Shown here in pieces: positions 32,488 to 41,999 of a stretch of DNA of 64,000 bases. Within the stretch, counting starts at the first letter, position 1. Each line of letters begins with the position of its first letter. The DNA comes from Phytohabitans aurantiacus (lineage in GTDB: Bacteria > Actinomycetota > Actinomycetes > Mycobacteriales > Micromonosporaceae): contig NZ_BSDI01000007.1 in the NCBI RefSeq assembly GCF_027923225.1, forward strand, positions 62,001 to 126,000. Reading direction: 5' to 3'. The position numbers were made by a program, and so were the translations under genes. Under the pieces are notes generated by a model. That model was not told the DNA's origin, did no database searches, and was given only the letters and a program-made list of their open reading frames with translations.

Positions 32488-33267
32488 ATGACAACTGGAG
32501 ACGCCGGTCCGTTGCGGGTGACCGTATGGGGCGAGAACCGCCACGAGCAGATCGAGGAGCACGTGGCGAGGATCTACCCGAAGGGCATGCACGCGACGAT
32601 CGCGGAAGGCATCGCGGAGAACCTCGGCGACGGCTGCGCCATCCGTACCGCCACCCTCGACGACCCCGAGCACGGGCTGACCGAGCAGGTGCTGGCCGGT
32701 ACCGACGTCCTCACCTGGTGGGGTCACGCGGCGCACGACGAGGTCGCCGACGACGTGGTCGAGCGCGTCCACCGCCACGTCCTGTCCGGCATGGGGCTGG
32801 TCGTGCTGCACTCCGGGCACTGGTCGAAGATCTTCACCAAGCTCATGGGCACCAGCTGCACGCTGCGCTGGCGCGACGAGCACGACCGGGAGCTCATCTG
32901 GACGGTCGACCCCACCCACCCCATCGCCCAGGGCGTGCCGCACCCGCTGATCATCGAGGAGGACGAGATGTACGGCGAGTTCTTCGACATCCCGGCACCG
33001 GACGAGTTGGTTTTCGTCAGCTCGTTCAGCGGCGGGGAGGTGTTCCGCAGCGGCTGCACCTTCCGGCGCGGCCACGGCAAGATCTTCTACTTCCGGCCCG
33101 GAGACCAGGCGTACCCCACGTACCACCACAAGGACGTGCGCCGGGTCATCGCGAACGGTGTCGCCTGGGCCCGCAGCGACCGGCCGGAGCGGAGCCATCC
33201 CGTGCTCCTGCGGTACGAGACCGGCGAGTTCTTCGCCGGCCAGGGCTACACCGGACCGCTCCAGTGA
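32488..33267 (+). CDS. ThuA domain protein (trehalose utilisation-like)
   Basis: The 259-residue protein is a ThuA-like class I glutamine amidotransferase fold. It shows VTVWGENRHEQIEEHVARIY, the conserved WWGHAAHDEVADDVVERV, GLVVLHSGHWSKIF and YHHKDVRRVIANGVAWA. ThuA takes part in oxidation of disaccharides such as trehalose together with a dehydrogenase. I chose the ATG at 32488 (MTTGDAGPLRVTVW), after AGAAAGG, because the longer frame overlaps the operator. It overlaps the Gfo/Idh gene by 4 bp (GTGA), so the two are coupled. Confidence 0.9.
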   Translation: MTTGDAGPLRVTVWGENRHEQIEEHVARIYPKGMHATIAEGIAENLGDGCAIRTATLDDPEHGLTEQVLAGTDVLTWWGHAAHDEVADDVVERVHRHVLSGMGLVVLHSGHWSKIFTKLMGTSCTLRWRDEHDRELIWTVDPTHPIAQGVPHPLIIEEDEMYGEFFDIPAPDELVFVSSFSGGEVFRSGCTFRRGHGKIFYFRPGDQAYPTYHHKDVRRVIANGVAWARSDRPERSHPVLLRYETGEFFAGQGYTGPLQ

Positions 33268-34412
33268 GGTTCCGTACCGTCCCCTCCGGCGCGGCGGACC
33301 CGCTCCGGGTGGTCATCGTCGGCGCCGGCGGCATGGGCCGCGCCTGGCTGGCGACGGTCGCCGACTCCCCCGACACGACGCTCACCGGCATCGCCGACCT
33401 GGACGTTGCCCTCGCTCGCCGCGCCGCCGACGCGGCCGGCCTGCCGGACCTCCCGGTCGGCACCGACGCGGTCGCCCTCGCCCGGCAGACCGGCGCCCAG
33501 GCGATGATCAACGTGACCGTCCCGGAGGCGCACCACCCCGTGACCACCGCGGCGTTGTTCGCGGGGCTGCCGGTACTCGGCGAGAAGCCGGCCGCGGAGA
33601 ACGTCAGCAGGGCGCTGTCACTGGCCGCCGCGGCCGAGGTCACCGGCGAGCTGTTCATGGTCAGCCAGTCCCGCCGCTGGAATCCGCAGCTGGCCAGGTT
33701 GCGGGAGATGGTCGCGCGGCTCGGCCGGATAGGGACGGTGAGCACGTCGTTCTTCCGGTCCGAGCGGTTCGGGGGATTCCGCGAACGGATGGCCTATCCG
33801 CTCCTCGTGGACATGGCCATCCACGCCTTCGACTCGGCGCGTTTCCTGCTCGGCGCCGAGCCGGTGACGGCGTACTGCCAGTCGTACAACCCGCCGTGGA
33901 GCTGGTACGCGGGGGACGCCAACGCGACCGTGGTGTTCGAGATGGACGGCGGCACCCGATACGTCTACGACGGCAGCTGGTGCAGCCCCGGCGCGCCCAC
34001 GTCGTGGAACGGCGCCTGGCGGGTGAGCGGCGAGATGGGCACCGCCTCCTGGGACGGCGACCACGACCCGATCCTCGACGCCGAGGGGCAGACTGGGCAA
34101 CCGACCGGCCCGCCGTACTCCGGGATCGCCGGCGCGTTGCAGGTGTTCGTGCGGGCGCTGCGGACCGGCGAGCCACCCTCCGGCGAGGTGCACGAAAACG
34201 TGATGAGCCTGGCGATGGTGGAGTCGGCGGTACGGTCGGCGGCGAGCGGCCGGCTCGAGCGCGTGGACGACGTGCTCCGCCAGGCCCACGCGCAGGCCCT
34301 CCGAGACGAGACCCGGGCCGAGGTACGCGACGCGCTCGCTGGTTGGTCCTCGGCCCGGGATGCGCTGACCGGCGTCAGCCGGTCGAGGTCAGCAGGAACT
34401 GGTCGGCGCTGA
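33264..34412 (+). CDS. Gfo/Idh/MocA family oxidoreductase
   Basis: The 382-residue protein has an NAD(P)-binding fold (RVVIVGAGGMGRAWLATVAD), the loop GLPVLGEKPAAENV with the catalytic EKP, and the C-terminal sheet domain with LLVDMAIHAFDSARFLLG (catalytic H about 190). Such enzymes oxidise sugars or inositols. The start is the GTG at 33264 overlapping the thuA-like stop. Its last 38 bases overlap the convergent GH32 gene, so the basic tail is probably poorly conserved. It should act with ThuA on the same substrate. Confidence 0.9.
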   Translation: MRFRTVPSGAADPLRVVIVGAGGMGRAWLATVADSPDTTLTGIADLDVALARRAADAAGLPDLPVGTDAVALARQTGAQAMINVTVPEAHHPVTTAALFAGLPVLGEKPAAENVSRALSLAAAAEVTGELFMVSQSRRWNPQLARLREMVARLGRIGTVSTSFFRSERFGGFRERMAYPLLVDMAIHAFDSARFLLGAEPVTAYCQSYNPPWSWYAGDANATVVFEMDGGTRYVYDGSWCSPGAPTSWNGAWRVSGEMGTASWDGDHDPILDAEGQTGQPTGPPYSGIAGALQVFVRALRTGEPPSGEVHENVMSLAMVESAVRSAASGRLERVDDVLRQAHAQALRDETRAEVRDALAGWSSARDALTGVSRSRSAGTGRR

Positions 34413-36354
34413 TGTGCCCCCAGCCACCGGTGTTGTTGTCGACGATCTGGATGCGCGCGGTGCGGCCCCTGAGATCCCCAACGTCCCAGGTGGCCCACCG
34501 CAGGTACTCCTCGTCGCGGCCGGTCGCCGTGCGCACGATCTGGCCATCGACGAGGAGGTTCACCGAAGTGGCGTACCCGGCGCCGTTGGGATGGTTCCCG
34601 CCGCCGATGAGAAACTTGAGGTACCGCTGATTGATCTTGAACGTGGGTGACGTCAGGAGGCCGGTGCTGGCGTCGCCGCCGAGGTAGGTGTTGACCAGGC
34701 CGTCGCCGAGGTATCCGCCGACCGGCTGCTGATCCGGCAGTGCCCCGGTCGCCGGTGCCGTGCCGAACGCGGTGCCGGTGCGGGTCCACGTGCCGTAGGT
34801 GCCGTTCTCGAAGTCGGCCAGGACCGTTCCGGTCGGCACCGGCTGCGTGTTGACGCTGTTGAGGGTACGGATGGTCAGGTTGGCGAAAGTGGCGCTGCCG
34901 CCGTCGGTGTAGAGGGCGATGCCGTTGTCGCCCGGCGCGGCGAACACCTCACTGGAATGCGCGTACTTGCCGTCGTCGACGAACACCTCGATGCTCGTGC
35001 GGTCGACCAGGATGCGCAGCCGGACGCTCTTGCGCGCGGGATCGAATGGCGACTTGCTTTCCAGGAAGCGGCCGGAGGTGTCGGGATGGTTGGTGAAGCC
35101 GCGGTTGAGATAGGTGTAGTTGCCGAAGACACCGACGTCGGCGTGCCGGGAGCCGTCAGCGGACTTGCGTAGTTGCAGGCCGACATTGTTGAGCTGGCTC
35201 CAGCTGATGTCGGCGGTCAGCTCGTACGCGTCCCCCGCGTAGCTGAGCGGCAGGTTGCCGTTGACCTGGACGGTGCCGAGGCTGGTCGTGCCGGCGACGA
35301 TGCCGCCCAGGCCGTCGACCGGTTGGGAGACGAGGCTGTAGCCGCCGCCGGCCTGCCGCTTGAGCTTGACTTCCCGCACGATCGAGTTGGTGCCGTTGAA
35401 GCCGTCGTTGGCCCAGGTGGGTGTGTTGGCCGCGTAGTCCCAGTTGTTCATCCAGCCGATGGCGTACCGGCTGCCGAGCGGGTTGGCGGGATTTTCCCAG
35501 GTGACCGCGGCGTACCAGTCCCAGCCGTAGTCGAGCCACTGGTGCGTGCCCTCCTGCTGGAATCCGTTGCCGGTGAAGGTACCGGTCCAGTAGGCGTACG
35601 TGTTGGGTTGGCCGATGTGCTTGCCGTTGGCCGAGGCGCCCAGAACCCACTTGGTGGTGCCGTCGTCGGCGACCATCTTGAACAGGTCGGGGCACTCCAG
35701 CACACCCAGCCCGGGCATGTACCACTCCCCGGCTCGTTGCCAGGTCTTGAGGTCGGTGGAGGTGTAGAAGCTGAGCCGGTCGTTCTCCGCGAGGACGGTG
35801 ACCCAGCGGTTGCGCTCGCCGTCCCAGATGGTCTTCGGGTCGCGGGAGTCGACGCGGCCAGGGTTGGGAATGACCGGGGCGGCGCTGTACGGCCGGAAGG
35901 TGGCGCCACGGTCGGTCGAGTACCAGAGAAACTGGGCCTGTGCGTTGTTGCCGGCCGCGTGTTCCTGGGTGGCCAGCACGACCACGGCGTTCCGGCCGAA
36001 GCCGGCGGTGTTGTTGGCGTCCACGACCGCCGAGCCGGACCAGATGCTGCCGTTGACGGTGGTGTCTTTGGGTACGGCGACGCCGCGGTCGGTGAACCGC
36101 ACCAGGTCCGTGGTGGTGGTCCGTCGCCAGGCGGTGTGGTTCGTGCGCGGGTAGTCGTTGTTGTAGAGGTAGTAGTAGTGGAACTGCCCGTCGAGGTAGA
36201 TCGGGCGTTGCGGGTCGTTCATCCAGTAGTCGGGAACGGTGTGGTGATACGCCGGCCGGTACGTGGTCGCCGCGACGGGTGCCGCGTCGATGTGTTCCAC
36301 CGGTGTCACGGACGCGAGCAGCAGAGCGGCGGCGAGGAGGAGCGACGGTCTCAT
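34375..36354 (-). CDS. Secreted GH32 fructan hydrolase (levanase/inulinase-like)
   Basis: The 659-residue protein has a Sec signal peptide (LLLAAALLLASVTPVEHIDA) and a five-bladed GH32 propeller. The nucleophile motif is DYWMNDPQRPIY, the transition-state motif is SRDPKTIWDG and the acid/base motif LECPDLFKM. The C-terminal beta-sandwich contains RILVDRTSIEVFVDDGKY, and a further beta domain covers about 500-659 (LADFENGTYGTW onward). This matches exo-acting levanases. The released fructose or oligosaccharides would feed the ABC importer encoded upstream in the same direction. Confidence 0.92.
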   Translation of the reverse strand: MRPSLLLAAALLLASVTPVEHIDAAPVAATTYRPAYHHTVPDYWMNDPQRPIYLDGQFHYYYLYNNDYPRTNHTAWRRTTTTDLVRFTDRGVAVPKDTTVNGSIWSGSAVVDANNTAGFGRNAVVVLATQEHAAGNNAQAQFLWYSTDRGATFRPYSAAPVIPNPGRVDSRDPKTIWDGERNRWVTVLAENDRLSFYTSTDLKTWQRAGEWYMPGLGVLECPDLFKMVADDGTTKWVLGASANGKHIGQPNTYAYWTGTFTGNGFQQEGTHQWLDYGWDWYAAVTWENPANPLGSRYAIGWMNNWDYAANTPTWANDGFNGTNSIVREVKLKRQAGGGYSLVSQPVDGLGGIVAGTTSLGTVQVNGNLPLSYAGDAYELTADISWSQLNNVGLQLRKSADGSRHADVGVFGNYTYLNRGFTNHPDTSGRFLESKSPFDPARKSVRLRILVDRTSIEVFVDDGKYAHSSEVFAAPGDNGIALYTDGGSATFANLTIRTLNSVNTQPVPTGTVLADFENGTYGTWTRTGTAFGTAPATGALPDQQPVGGYLGDGLVNTYLGGDASTGLLTSPTFKINQRYLKFLIGGGNHPNGAGYATSVNLLVDGQIVRTATGRDEEYLRWATWDVGDLRGRTARIQIVDNNTGGWGHISADQFLLTSTG

Positions 36355-36384
36355 GGGATGACCTCACTGTCGAGCGGGTCGGCG

Positions 36385-37776
36385 CTACTGGGCGCCGGGT
36401 GTTCGAAGCTGCCAGGCGGTGACTTCCGCCTGGGTTCCTGGTGCGCCCCGGACGTGCAGGACCGTGTCGTGGGATGTGGATGCGGGATAGAGCCGTTCGG
36501 TGAAGACGACTCCGTCGGGCAGGAACAGCTCGACGATCGATCCGTCGAGCAGCAGACGAACGTCGACCACGTTCGTGTGCGGCGTGACGCGGCCGGCGGC
36601 GGCGCGTGCCGCCCGATCCGCGTGATGAACCCGCCGTCGCAGATCCACCTGGCCGGTCGCTGGGTCGACCGTCACCGTGAGCTCGTCGCCGGAGCCCAGC
36701 GCGAGCGTCGCCGGGCGGTCGGGTGGGCAGTGCAGGCGGATCTCGATGTCGAGCGGGCCCGAAGGTAGGAGCAGGCTCTCCTGGGCGCCGAGCACACGCG
36801 TGGTGGCGGCGCCGCGCAGCGCGTGCAGTTCTCGCGCCGGTGCGGTGACGAGGCGACCGGCGGCGTCGAGCGACAGCTCGCGCGGGAGGGTCAGGGCGCC
36901 GGCCCAGCCGGATGCCAGGACGTCCGTTTCGCCACGGTCCTCCCAGGTCCAGCCCCACATCAGGGTCCGGTCGGGTGCGGGCAGCACGGCGGGCGCGTAG
37001 AAGTCGCGGCCGGAGTCGACCAGCCCGCCGTGGGTGGGGGTGAAGCGTGGCACGCCGCCGGACACGTCGAGGTCTCCGGCGAGGTAGGCGACCTGTCCCA
37101 GTACCTCGTCTGTCCACAGTGACACGATGAGCACCCAGCGGTCTGCCAGGCGGACCAGCTGCGGGCATTCCCAGATGTCCGCGGGCGCGTGCGCCTTGGC
37201 CACCGCGTCACCGGTGTCCAGCAGCGGTCCCAGGTACGTCCACGCGCGCAGGTCGTCGCAGGCGTAGAGGAGCACCGTGGCCGCTCCCCCGCCGGCCAGG
37301 CCCGCGCCGACCAGGGCGTACCGGCGTCCGTCCACAGTGAACACGAACGGATCCCGGTACCCGAGCAGGTCGAGTCCTTCGGGTGGACGGGCGGCCGCGG
37401 CGGGTTGTTTGGACCACGATCGCAGCGTGTCGTCGTCGGCGGTGGCGAGGCACACGCTGGCGTCGAGGACACCGTCGCCGATTCCGGTGTAGACGGCGGT
37501 GGGAACGCCGGCGTCGTCGACGACACAACCGGACCAGCAGCCGCCCGCGTCGAGATGGCCCGGCGTCGGGGTGAGCGCCACGGGTTCGGTTCGCCAGCGC
37601 AGCAGGTCGGTACTGCTCGAGTGGCCCCAGGCGATCTGTGCGTGCACCGGAGCGGACGGATTGTGTTGGTAGAACAGGTGGTACGTGCCGTTCCATCGGA
37701 AGGGGCCGTTGGGATCGTTCACCCAACCGGTGGGGGGCCGCACGTGCAGGACGGGGAACGCGGGCTCGACGGTCAT
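36385..37776 (-). CDS. Intracellular GH32 beta-fructofuranosidase (sucrose/fructooligosaccharide hydrolase)
   Basis: The 463-residue protein lacks a signal peptide. It carries the canonical GH32 motifs: GWVNDPNGPFRW (nucleophile Asp), GYRDPFVF (RDP) and IWECPQLVRL (acid/base Glu), followed by a beta-sandwich with LLLDGSIVELFLPDGVVF. It should split imported sucrose or fructooligosaccharides in the cytoplasm. The ATG at 37776 overlaps the permease stop by 4 bp, so it is the last coupled gene of the importer operon; the secreted GH32 follows after 30 bp. Confidence 0.93.
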   Translation of the reverse strand: MTVEPAFPVLHVRPPTGWVNDPNGPFRWNGTYHLFYQHNPSAPVHAQIAWGHSSSTDLLRWRTEPVALTPTPGHLDAGGCWSGCVVDDAGVPTAVYTGIGDGVLDASVCLATADDDTLRSWSKQPAAAARPPEGLDLLGYRDPFVFTVDGRRYALVGAGLAGGGAATVLLYACDDLRAWTYLGPLLDTGDAVAKAHAPADIWECPQLVRLADRWVLIVSLWTDEVLGQVAYLAGDLDVSGGVPRFTPTHGGLVDSGRDFYAPAVLPAPDRTLMWGWTWEDRGETDVLASGWAGALTLPRELSLDAAGRLVTAPARELHALRGAATTRVLGAQESLLLPSGPLDIEIRLHCPPDRPATLALGSGDELTVTVDPATGQVDLRRRVHHADRAARAAAGRVTPHTNVVDVRLLLDGSIVELFLPDGVVFTERLYPASTSHDTVLHVRGAPGTQAEVTAWQLRTPGAQ

Positions 37777-38654
37777 CCCTTCACGCCCGTGGAGGCGATG
37801 CTGTTGACGAAGGCGCGCTGGAAGGCGAGGAACAGCGCCAGCACGGGAAGGGTGATGAGCGTCGAGTACGCCATGATCTCGCCCCAATGGACTTTGAGTT
37901 GGAAGAAGTAGGAGGCACCGACCATGACCGGCCGCAGTTCCTCGGTCTGCACGACCATCAGTGGCCACAGGTAGGAGTTCCACGCGGGCAGGAAGGTGAG
38001 GATCGCGACAGTGGCGATCGCCGGCCCGGACAGCGGCATGACGACGGTGCGATAGATGCGGAACCAGCCGGCGCCGTCGACCCGGGCGGCCTCGTCGAGC
38101 TGGCGCGGGATGCTCTGGAAGTACGAGTAGAACAGGTAGATGGAGAAAGCGTTGGCGACGAACGGAATGACCTGGACACGGTAGGTGTCGAGCCAGCCGG
38201 TGCTCCACGTCAGTCGCAGGCCGTTCATGGTGAGCCAGGGCAGCTTGTCGACCCACCAGACGAGCGGGAGCGCGAACGTCTCGAAGGGCACCACCAGCGT
38301 GGCGATGACGACGCTGAGCGCCAGGCGGCTGCCCCGCCACGACAGCCGGGACAGCGCGAACGCGGCCATGCTGTTCACCAGGATGCCGAGGGCGACCGTC
38401 ACCAGTGAGATGCCCAGCGAGTTGAGCAGAAACCGTGCGGCGGGCACCGTGTCGAAGACGCCGGCGTAGTTGTCCAGCGAGATGTCGCCGACCGGCAGGA
38501 AGGCGCGTACCGATCCGATGTCCTTGAAGATGTCGGTGTCGGGCTTCAACGACGAGACGAACATGAACAGCAACGGGAAGGCGAACAGGGCGGCGCACAG
38601 CAGGCGGGCAGCGAGTACCGCCGCGCGCACCCTGGTGGAGCTCCTGCGGCGCAT
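37773..38654 (-). CDS. Carbohydrate ABC transporter permease (MalG-like)
   Basis: The 293-residue protein has six membrane spans (first LCAALFAFPLLFMFVSSLKP). The EAA loop is QLDEAARVDGAGWFRIYRTVVMPL, with the motif EAA-x3-G-x9-P for contact with the ATPase. I use the ATG at 38654 (MRRRSSTRVRAAV); a longer frame upstream lies inside the other permease gene. No ATPase gene is nearby, so a shared MsiK-type ATPase probably powers the system. Confidence 0.92.
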   Translation of the reverse strand: MRRRSSTRVRAAVLAARLLCAALFAFPLLFMFVSSLKPDTDIFKDIGSVRAFLPVGDISLDNYAGVFDTVPAARFLLNSLGISLVTVALGILVNSMAAFALSRLSWRGSRLALSVVIATLVVPFETFALPLVWWVDKLPWLTMNGLRLTWSTGWLDTYRVQVIPFVANAFSIYLFYSYFQSIPRQLDEAARVDGAGWFRIYRTVVMPLSGPAIATVAILTFLPAWNSYLWPLMVVQTEELRPVMVGASYFFQLKVHWGEIMAYSTLITLPVLALFLAFQRAFVNSIASTGVKG

Positions 38655-38656
38655 TG

Positions 38657-39544
38657 TCAGGCGCTCCTCTCGCGGGTGAGCCACCGCTGGATCAGCGAGA
38701 CGGCCAGTACCAGTAGGAAGAAGACCAGCGAGATGGCTGACGCGTACGCGGTCTGCTGCTGCTGGTAGCCGACGCGCACGGCCTGGAAGACCACTGTGGA
38801 CGTGGCGTCCAGCGGTCCGCCGCCGGTCATGACGTGGATCTGGGTGAACAGGCTCAGCGCCGCGATCGTGATCGTCACCAGGATGAAGGTCCGGGTGCTC
38901 CGCAGGCCCGGCCAGGTGATGAACCGGAACTGGTGCCACCTGCCGGCACCGTCGATCTCGGCGGCCTCGTACAGCTCACCGGGGATGGTCTGCAGGCCGG
39001 CGAGCCAGATCACCATGTGGAAGCCGACCGCCTGCCACGCCGACATGAACATGATGGCGGGAAGGGCGGTGCTGGTGTCGTTGAGCCAGTCGACGCGCAC
39101 CACGTTGCCGGTCATCCAGTGCAGCATGCTGTTGACGAGCCCGTCCGGCTGGTACATGAATCGCCAGAGAATCGACACGACCACAATGGACGTCACGACC
39201 GGTACGAAGTAGAGCATGCGAAACAGGTTCGTGCCGCGCATCTTCACGTTCACCAGCACCGCCAGCAGCAGCGCGAAGCCCGACTGGGCCGGCACGATGA
39301 CAGCGGCGAAGAACAGCGTGTTCCGCAACGAGGTCCAGAACACCGGATCATCGAGCAGCCGCTGGAAGTTTTCCAGCCCGACGAACTCCAGCGGCTTCGG
39401 GCTTATCAACCGGGCATCGGTGAAGGAGAGCGCGAAGCCCAGCGCGACCGGTACGAAGAAGAACAGGATGAGCAGGACCCCCGCGGGGGCGACCATGAGC
39501 AGCCCTGTCCGCCCCTGGCCGCCCCCTTGCATTCGAGCGCGCAT
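38657..39544 (-). CDS. Carbohydrate ABC transporter permease (MalF-like)
   Basis: The 295-residue protein begins LLMVAPAGVLLILFFFVPVA and has six spans. Its EAA loop is ELYEAAEIDGAGRWHQFRFI followed by TWPGLR. It pairs with the MalG-like permease 2 bp downstream. The ATG at 39544 lies 6 bp after the solute-binding protein stop, so the order binding protein, MalF-like, MalG-like, GH32 is one operon. Confidence 0.92.
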   Translation of the reverse strand: MRARMQGGGQGRTGLLMVAPAGVLLILFFFVPVALGFALSFTDARLISPKPLEFVGLENFQRLLDDPVFWTSLRNTLFFAAVIVPAQSGFALLLAVLVNVKMRGTNLFRMLYFVPVVTSIVVVSILWRFMYQPDGLVNSMLHWMTGNVVRVDWLNDTSTALPAIMFMSAWQAVGFHMVIWLAGLQTIPGELYEAAEIDGAGRWHQFRFITWPGLRSTRTFILVTITIAALSLFTQIHVMTGGGPLDATSTVVFQAVRVGYQQQQTAYASAISLVFFLLVLAVSLIQRWLTRERSA

Positions 39545-39550
39545 GTCCGC

Positions 39551-40834
39551 TCAGAAGCCGTAGTAGTCGTTGGACTTCAGATCGCGGTCGATCTCCGCGA
39601 CCGCTCGGTCCAGGATCTGCTTGGGGTCACCGCCGGCCACGATGTCCTGCGTCGCCTTCGCGAACGTGGTCGTCAGGTACGGGTATCCGGGAGTCGGCGG
39701 GCGTACCATCGCCAGCTCTTTCGACTCGTCCAGGAAGAACCGCTTCTCCCCACCGGGCTGCCAGCCCGGGACCAGCGCGGCGGCCTCCTCGCTGGCCGGG
39801 ATGACGTTCTGCTTCTGGGCGAACGCCGCCATGTTCTTCGCGGTCAGCGACGTGCGCAGGTACTCCATGGCGGTCGCCTTGTCCGGGCAGCTGCTGCTGA
39901 CCGCCCACTGCCACGAGCCGCCGCCGACCTTCGCCCCGTTGCCGAAGTCCGGCGGGGGCAGTACCACGCCGTCGTCCACTTTGCTCAGTGAGCCGGAGTT
40001 CCAGATGCCGGACCAGACCATCGCCGACTTGCCGTTCACGAAGTCGGCGAACGCGTCCGCGCTCGACTTCTGCGGCGAGTAGCCCTTCTTCACCAGTCCC
40101 TGCATCCAGGTCGCCCACGCCAGCGCCTTGTCGCCGTTGAGCACGCCACTGGCCGACTTGTACGAGGTGCGGTCGATGAGGTCGCCGCCGAAGCTCTGCA
40201 GGAACGGCGAGTAGCCGTACGTCCACCACTCGGTTCCCGTGTCGCCGGTGCCCAGATCGAACGTGATCGGGTACTTGCCGCCCGCCTTGACCTTCTGCAG
40301 CGCCTGGTCGAACTCGGCGCCCGTCCACGGTTGTTCGAGAGTCGGCACGCGTACCCCGGCGGCGGTCAGTGCCGACTTGCGGGCGAACAGTCCGAGCGCG
40401 GCCTCGTAGTAGCCCACCGAATACGTCTTGCCCTGGTACTTGCCGACCGTGCTGGGCAACTGCTTGGCCAGCAGGTCATCGGGAATGTCCAGCGGCTCCA
40501 GATAGCCGGCGTAGGCCCAGTTCGGCACCGTGGGCGCGTCGGTGTCCAGGATGCACGGCAGTTTCTTCGCCGTGGCGGCCGACACGACCGCCTCGTTGTA
40601 CGCGGCCTGCGGGAAGGCCCGGACGGTGACCTTCTTGTCGGGGTGGGCCGCGTTCCAGTCAGCGGCGATCTGCTCGACGACCGCCAGCTCCTGCGGGTTG
40701 CCGGCGTTGTGTGTCCACAGTGTCAGGCTGTCTCCGGACGAGCCGCCCGCATTGTCGGAGCCGCACGCCGCCGCGGCGGCCACGAGCGCGGCCGCGACGC
40801 CCCATCTCAATGTTCTTTTCGCCGACATTCTCAT
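39551..40834 (-). CDS. Sugar ABC transporter solute-binding lipoprotein
   Basis: The 427-residue protein has a lipoprotein signal (WGVAAALVAAAAACGSDNAG) and the class-B/D binding fold with SLTLWTHNAGNPQELAVVEQ at the start. It should capture fructose-containing oligosaccharides or sucrose, judging from the two GH32 enzymes in the same operon. GAGGAG lies eight bases before the ATG at 40834. The LacI-family gene upstream, in the same direction, is its likely regulator. Confidence 0.92.
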   Translation of the reverse strand: MRMSAKRTLRWGVAAALVAAAAACGSDNAGGSSGDSLTLWTHNAGNPQELAVVEQIAADWNAAHPDKKVTVRAFPQAAYNEAVVSAATAKKLPCILDTDAPTVPNWAYAGYLEPLDIPDDLLAKQLPSTVGKYQGKTYSVGYYEAALGLFARKSALTAAGVRVPTLEQPWTGAEFDQALQKVKAGGKYPITFDLGTGDTGTEWWTYGYSPFLQSFGGDLIDRTSYKSASGVLNGDKALAWATWMQGLVKKGYSPQKSSADAFADFVNGKSAMVWSGIWNSGSLSKVDDGVVLPPPDFGNGAKVGGGSWQWAVSSSCPDKATAMEYLRTSLTAKNMAAFAQKQNVIPASEEAAALVPGWQPGGEKRFFLDESKELAMVRPPTPGYPYLTTTFAKATQDIVAGGDPKQILDRAVAEIDRDLKSNDYYGF

Positions 40835-40848
40835 TCTATGCTACTCCT

Positions 40849-40890
40849 CACAAAACGGGTACAGCAGGCATCGCTACGCCTGAGGCGTAG
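40849..40890. promoter_or_regulatory. Putative LacI-box half match and inverted repeat before the importer operon
   Basis: TCACAAAACGGGTACA (40849-40864) shares the AAAACGG core with the site at 42000. A second element, CTACGCC-TGA-GGCGTAG (40874-40890), is a perfect 7-bp inverted repeat. A further GTGTCC-GATCA-GGACAC (40917-40933) covers the lacI stop and may be a weak terminator. Confidence 0.45.
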
Positions 40891-40924
40891 TGGACAAAGC
40901 ACTATGGCGGGATGGAGTGTCCGA

Positions 40925-41950
40925 TCAGGACACGGGCGGTGCCACCGACTCGCGCCGGACCAACGGGCACGGCAGGACCGCCCGCTCGACGGGCGCGTTC
41001 GGATCGAGAATCCTGGCGATGAGGGCGTCGACCGCCCACGCACCCATCGCGTAGTGGGGCAAGGCGACGGTGGTCAGCCCCGGCAGCAGTCCCTCACTGA
41101 TCTCTTCCTGGTCGTCGAAACCGACAACGGACAGATCGGCGGGGATACGTAACCCGAGCGCGGAGGCCGCCTGGTAGGCGCCCATCGCGACACGGTCGTT
41201 GAAACAGAACAGGGCACTGGGACGCTCGCGCCGGCTCAGCAGCTCGGACGCGGCGGCGTATCCCTCGCGGGAAACGGGGTGCGTCGACACCACGAGCCGC
41301 GGGTCGAAGGGGACGTCGGCTTGGCGCAAGGCTTTCTGGTACCCGGCCAGCCGGCCCGAGGTGGCGGGGATGTCGAGGTTGCTGTTGACGAAGCCGATGC
41401 GCCGATGCCCGTGGTCGAGCAGCTCCTTCGTCGCCAGGTAGGCCCCACCCTCCTCGTCCGGCACGACCGAGGGCAGGTTCGCGCTGTCGTCCTCGGCGTC
41501 CAGCACCACGGTCGGCACCGTCCGCAGCTGGTCCGGCACCCGCACGACGCGGTGGTACATGGTCGTGTAGAGCACGCCGTCCACCCGGCTCTGGAGCAGC
41601 GCCGAGATCTCCTTACGCTCCAACTCGGGATCGAGCCCGGTGTTGAGCAGCATCAACAACCAGCCGTGCTTGCTCGCCGCCTCCTGCGCGCCCAGCACCA
41701 TCCGCCCGGCGAACGGCGTCGTGGTCACCTCGTCACCGAGCAGTCCCAGGGTGTTGGTGCGCTGGGCCCGCAGTTGGCGCGCCACCTCGTTGGGCACGTA
41801 GCCAAGACGCTCCGCGGCCTCGTGGATCCGCTGGCGTGTGTCGGCGCCAACCCGTGCCGAGGCCACGTTGTTGAGCACCAGGGACACCGTGGTCACCGAC
41901 ACGCCAGCGGCCTCCGCCACCGTGCGAATCTTCACCTTCGGCTTCTTCAT
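40925..41950 (-). CDS. LacI-family regulator of the fructan operon
   Basis: The 341-residue protein has a LacI HTH (IRTVAEAAGVSVTTVSLVLN) and hinge (LGYVPNEVARQLRAQRT), then a sugar-binding domain with DGVLYTTMYHRVVRVP, FCFNDRVAMGAYQAASALGL and VVGFDDQEEISEGLLPGLTT. The start is the ATG at 41950, after AGGTGTGGG. It lies 90 bp upstream of the solute-binding protein gene and is probably autoregulated through the palindrome at 42000. Confidence 0.9.
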   Translation of the reverse strand: MKKPKVKIRTVAEAAGVSVTTVSLVLNNVASARVGADTRQRIHEAAERLGYVPNEVARQLRAQRTNTLGLLGDEVTTTPFAGRMVLGAQEAASKHGWLLMLLNTGLDPELERKEISALLQSRVDGVLYTTMYHRVVRVPDQLRTVPTVVLDAEDDSANLPSVVPDEEGGAYLATKELLDHGHRRIGFVNSNLDIPATSGRLAGYQKALRQADVPFDPRLVVSTHPVSREGYAAASELLSRRERPSALFCFNDRVAMGAYQAASALGLRIPADLSVVGFDDQEEISEGLLPGLTTVALPHYAMGAWAVDALIARILDPNAPVERAVLPCPLVRRESVAPPVS

Positions 41951-41999
41951 CCCACACCTGCCAAACCCTTTTACCACTGTCAGTGAACACACTCTGAGC

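Noticed and set aside
35156..37168. Long minus-strand open frame across the two GH32 genes
   Set aside because: No signal peptide or motif and Arg/Gly-rich composition, while both GH32 genes have full catalytic motifs in other frames.
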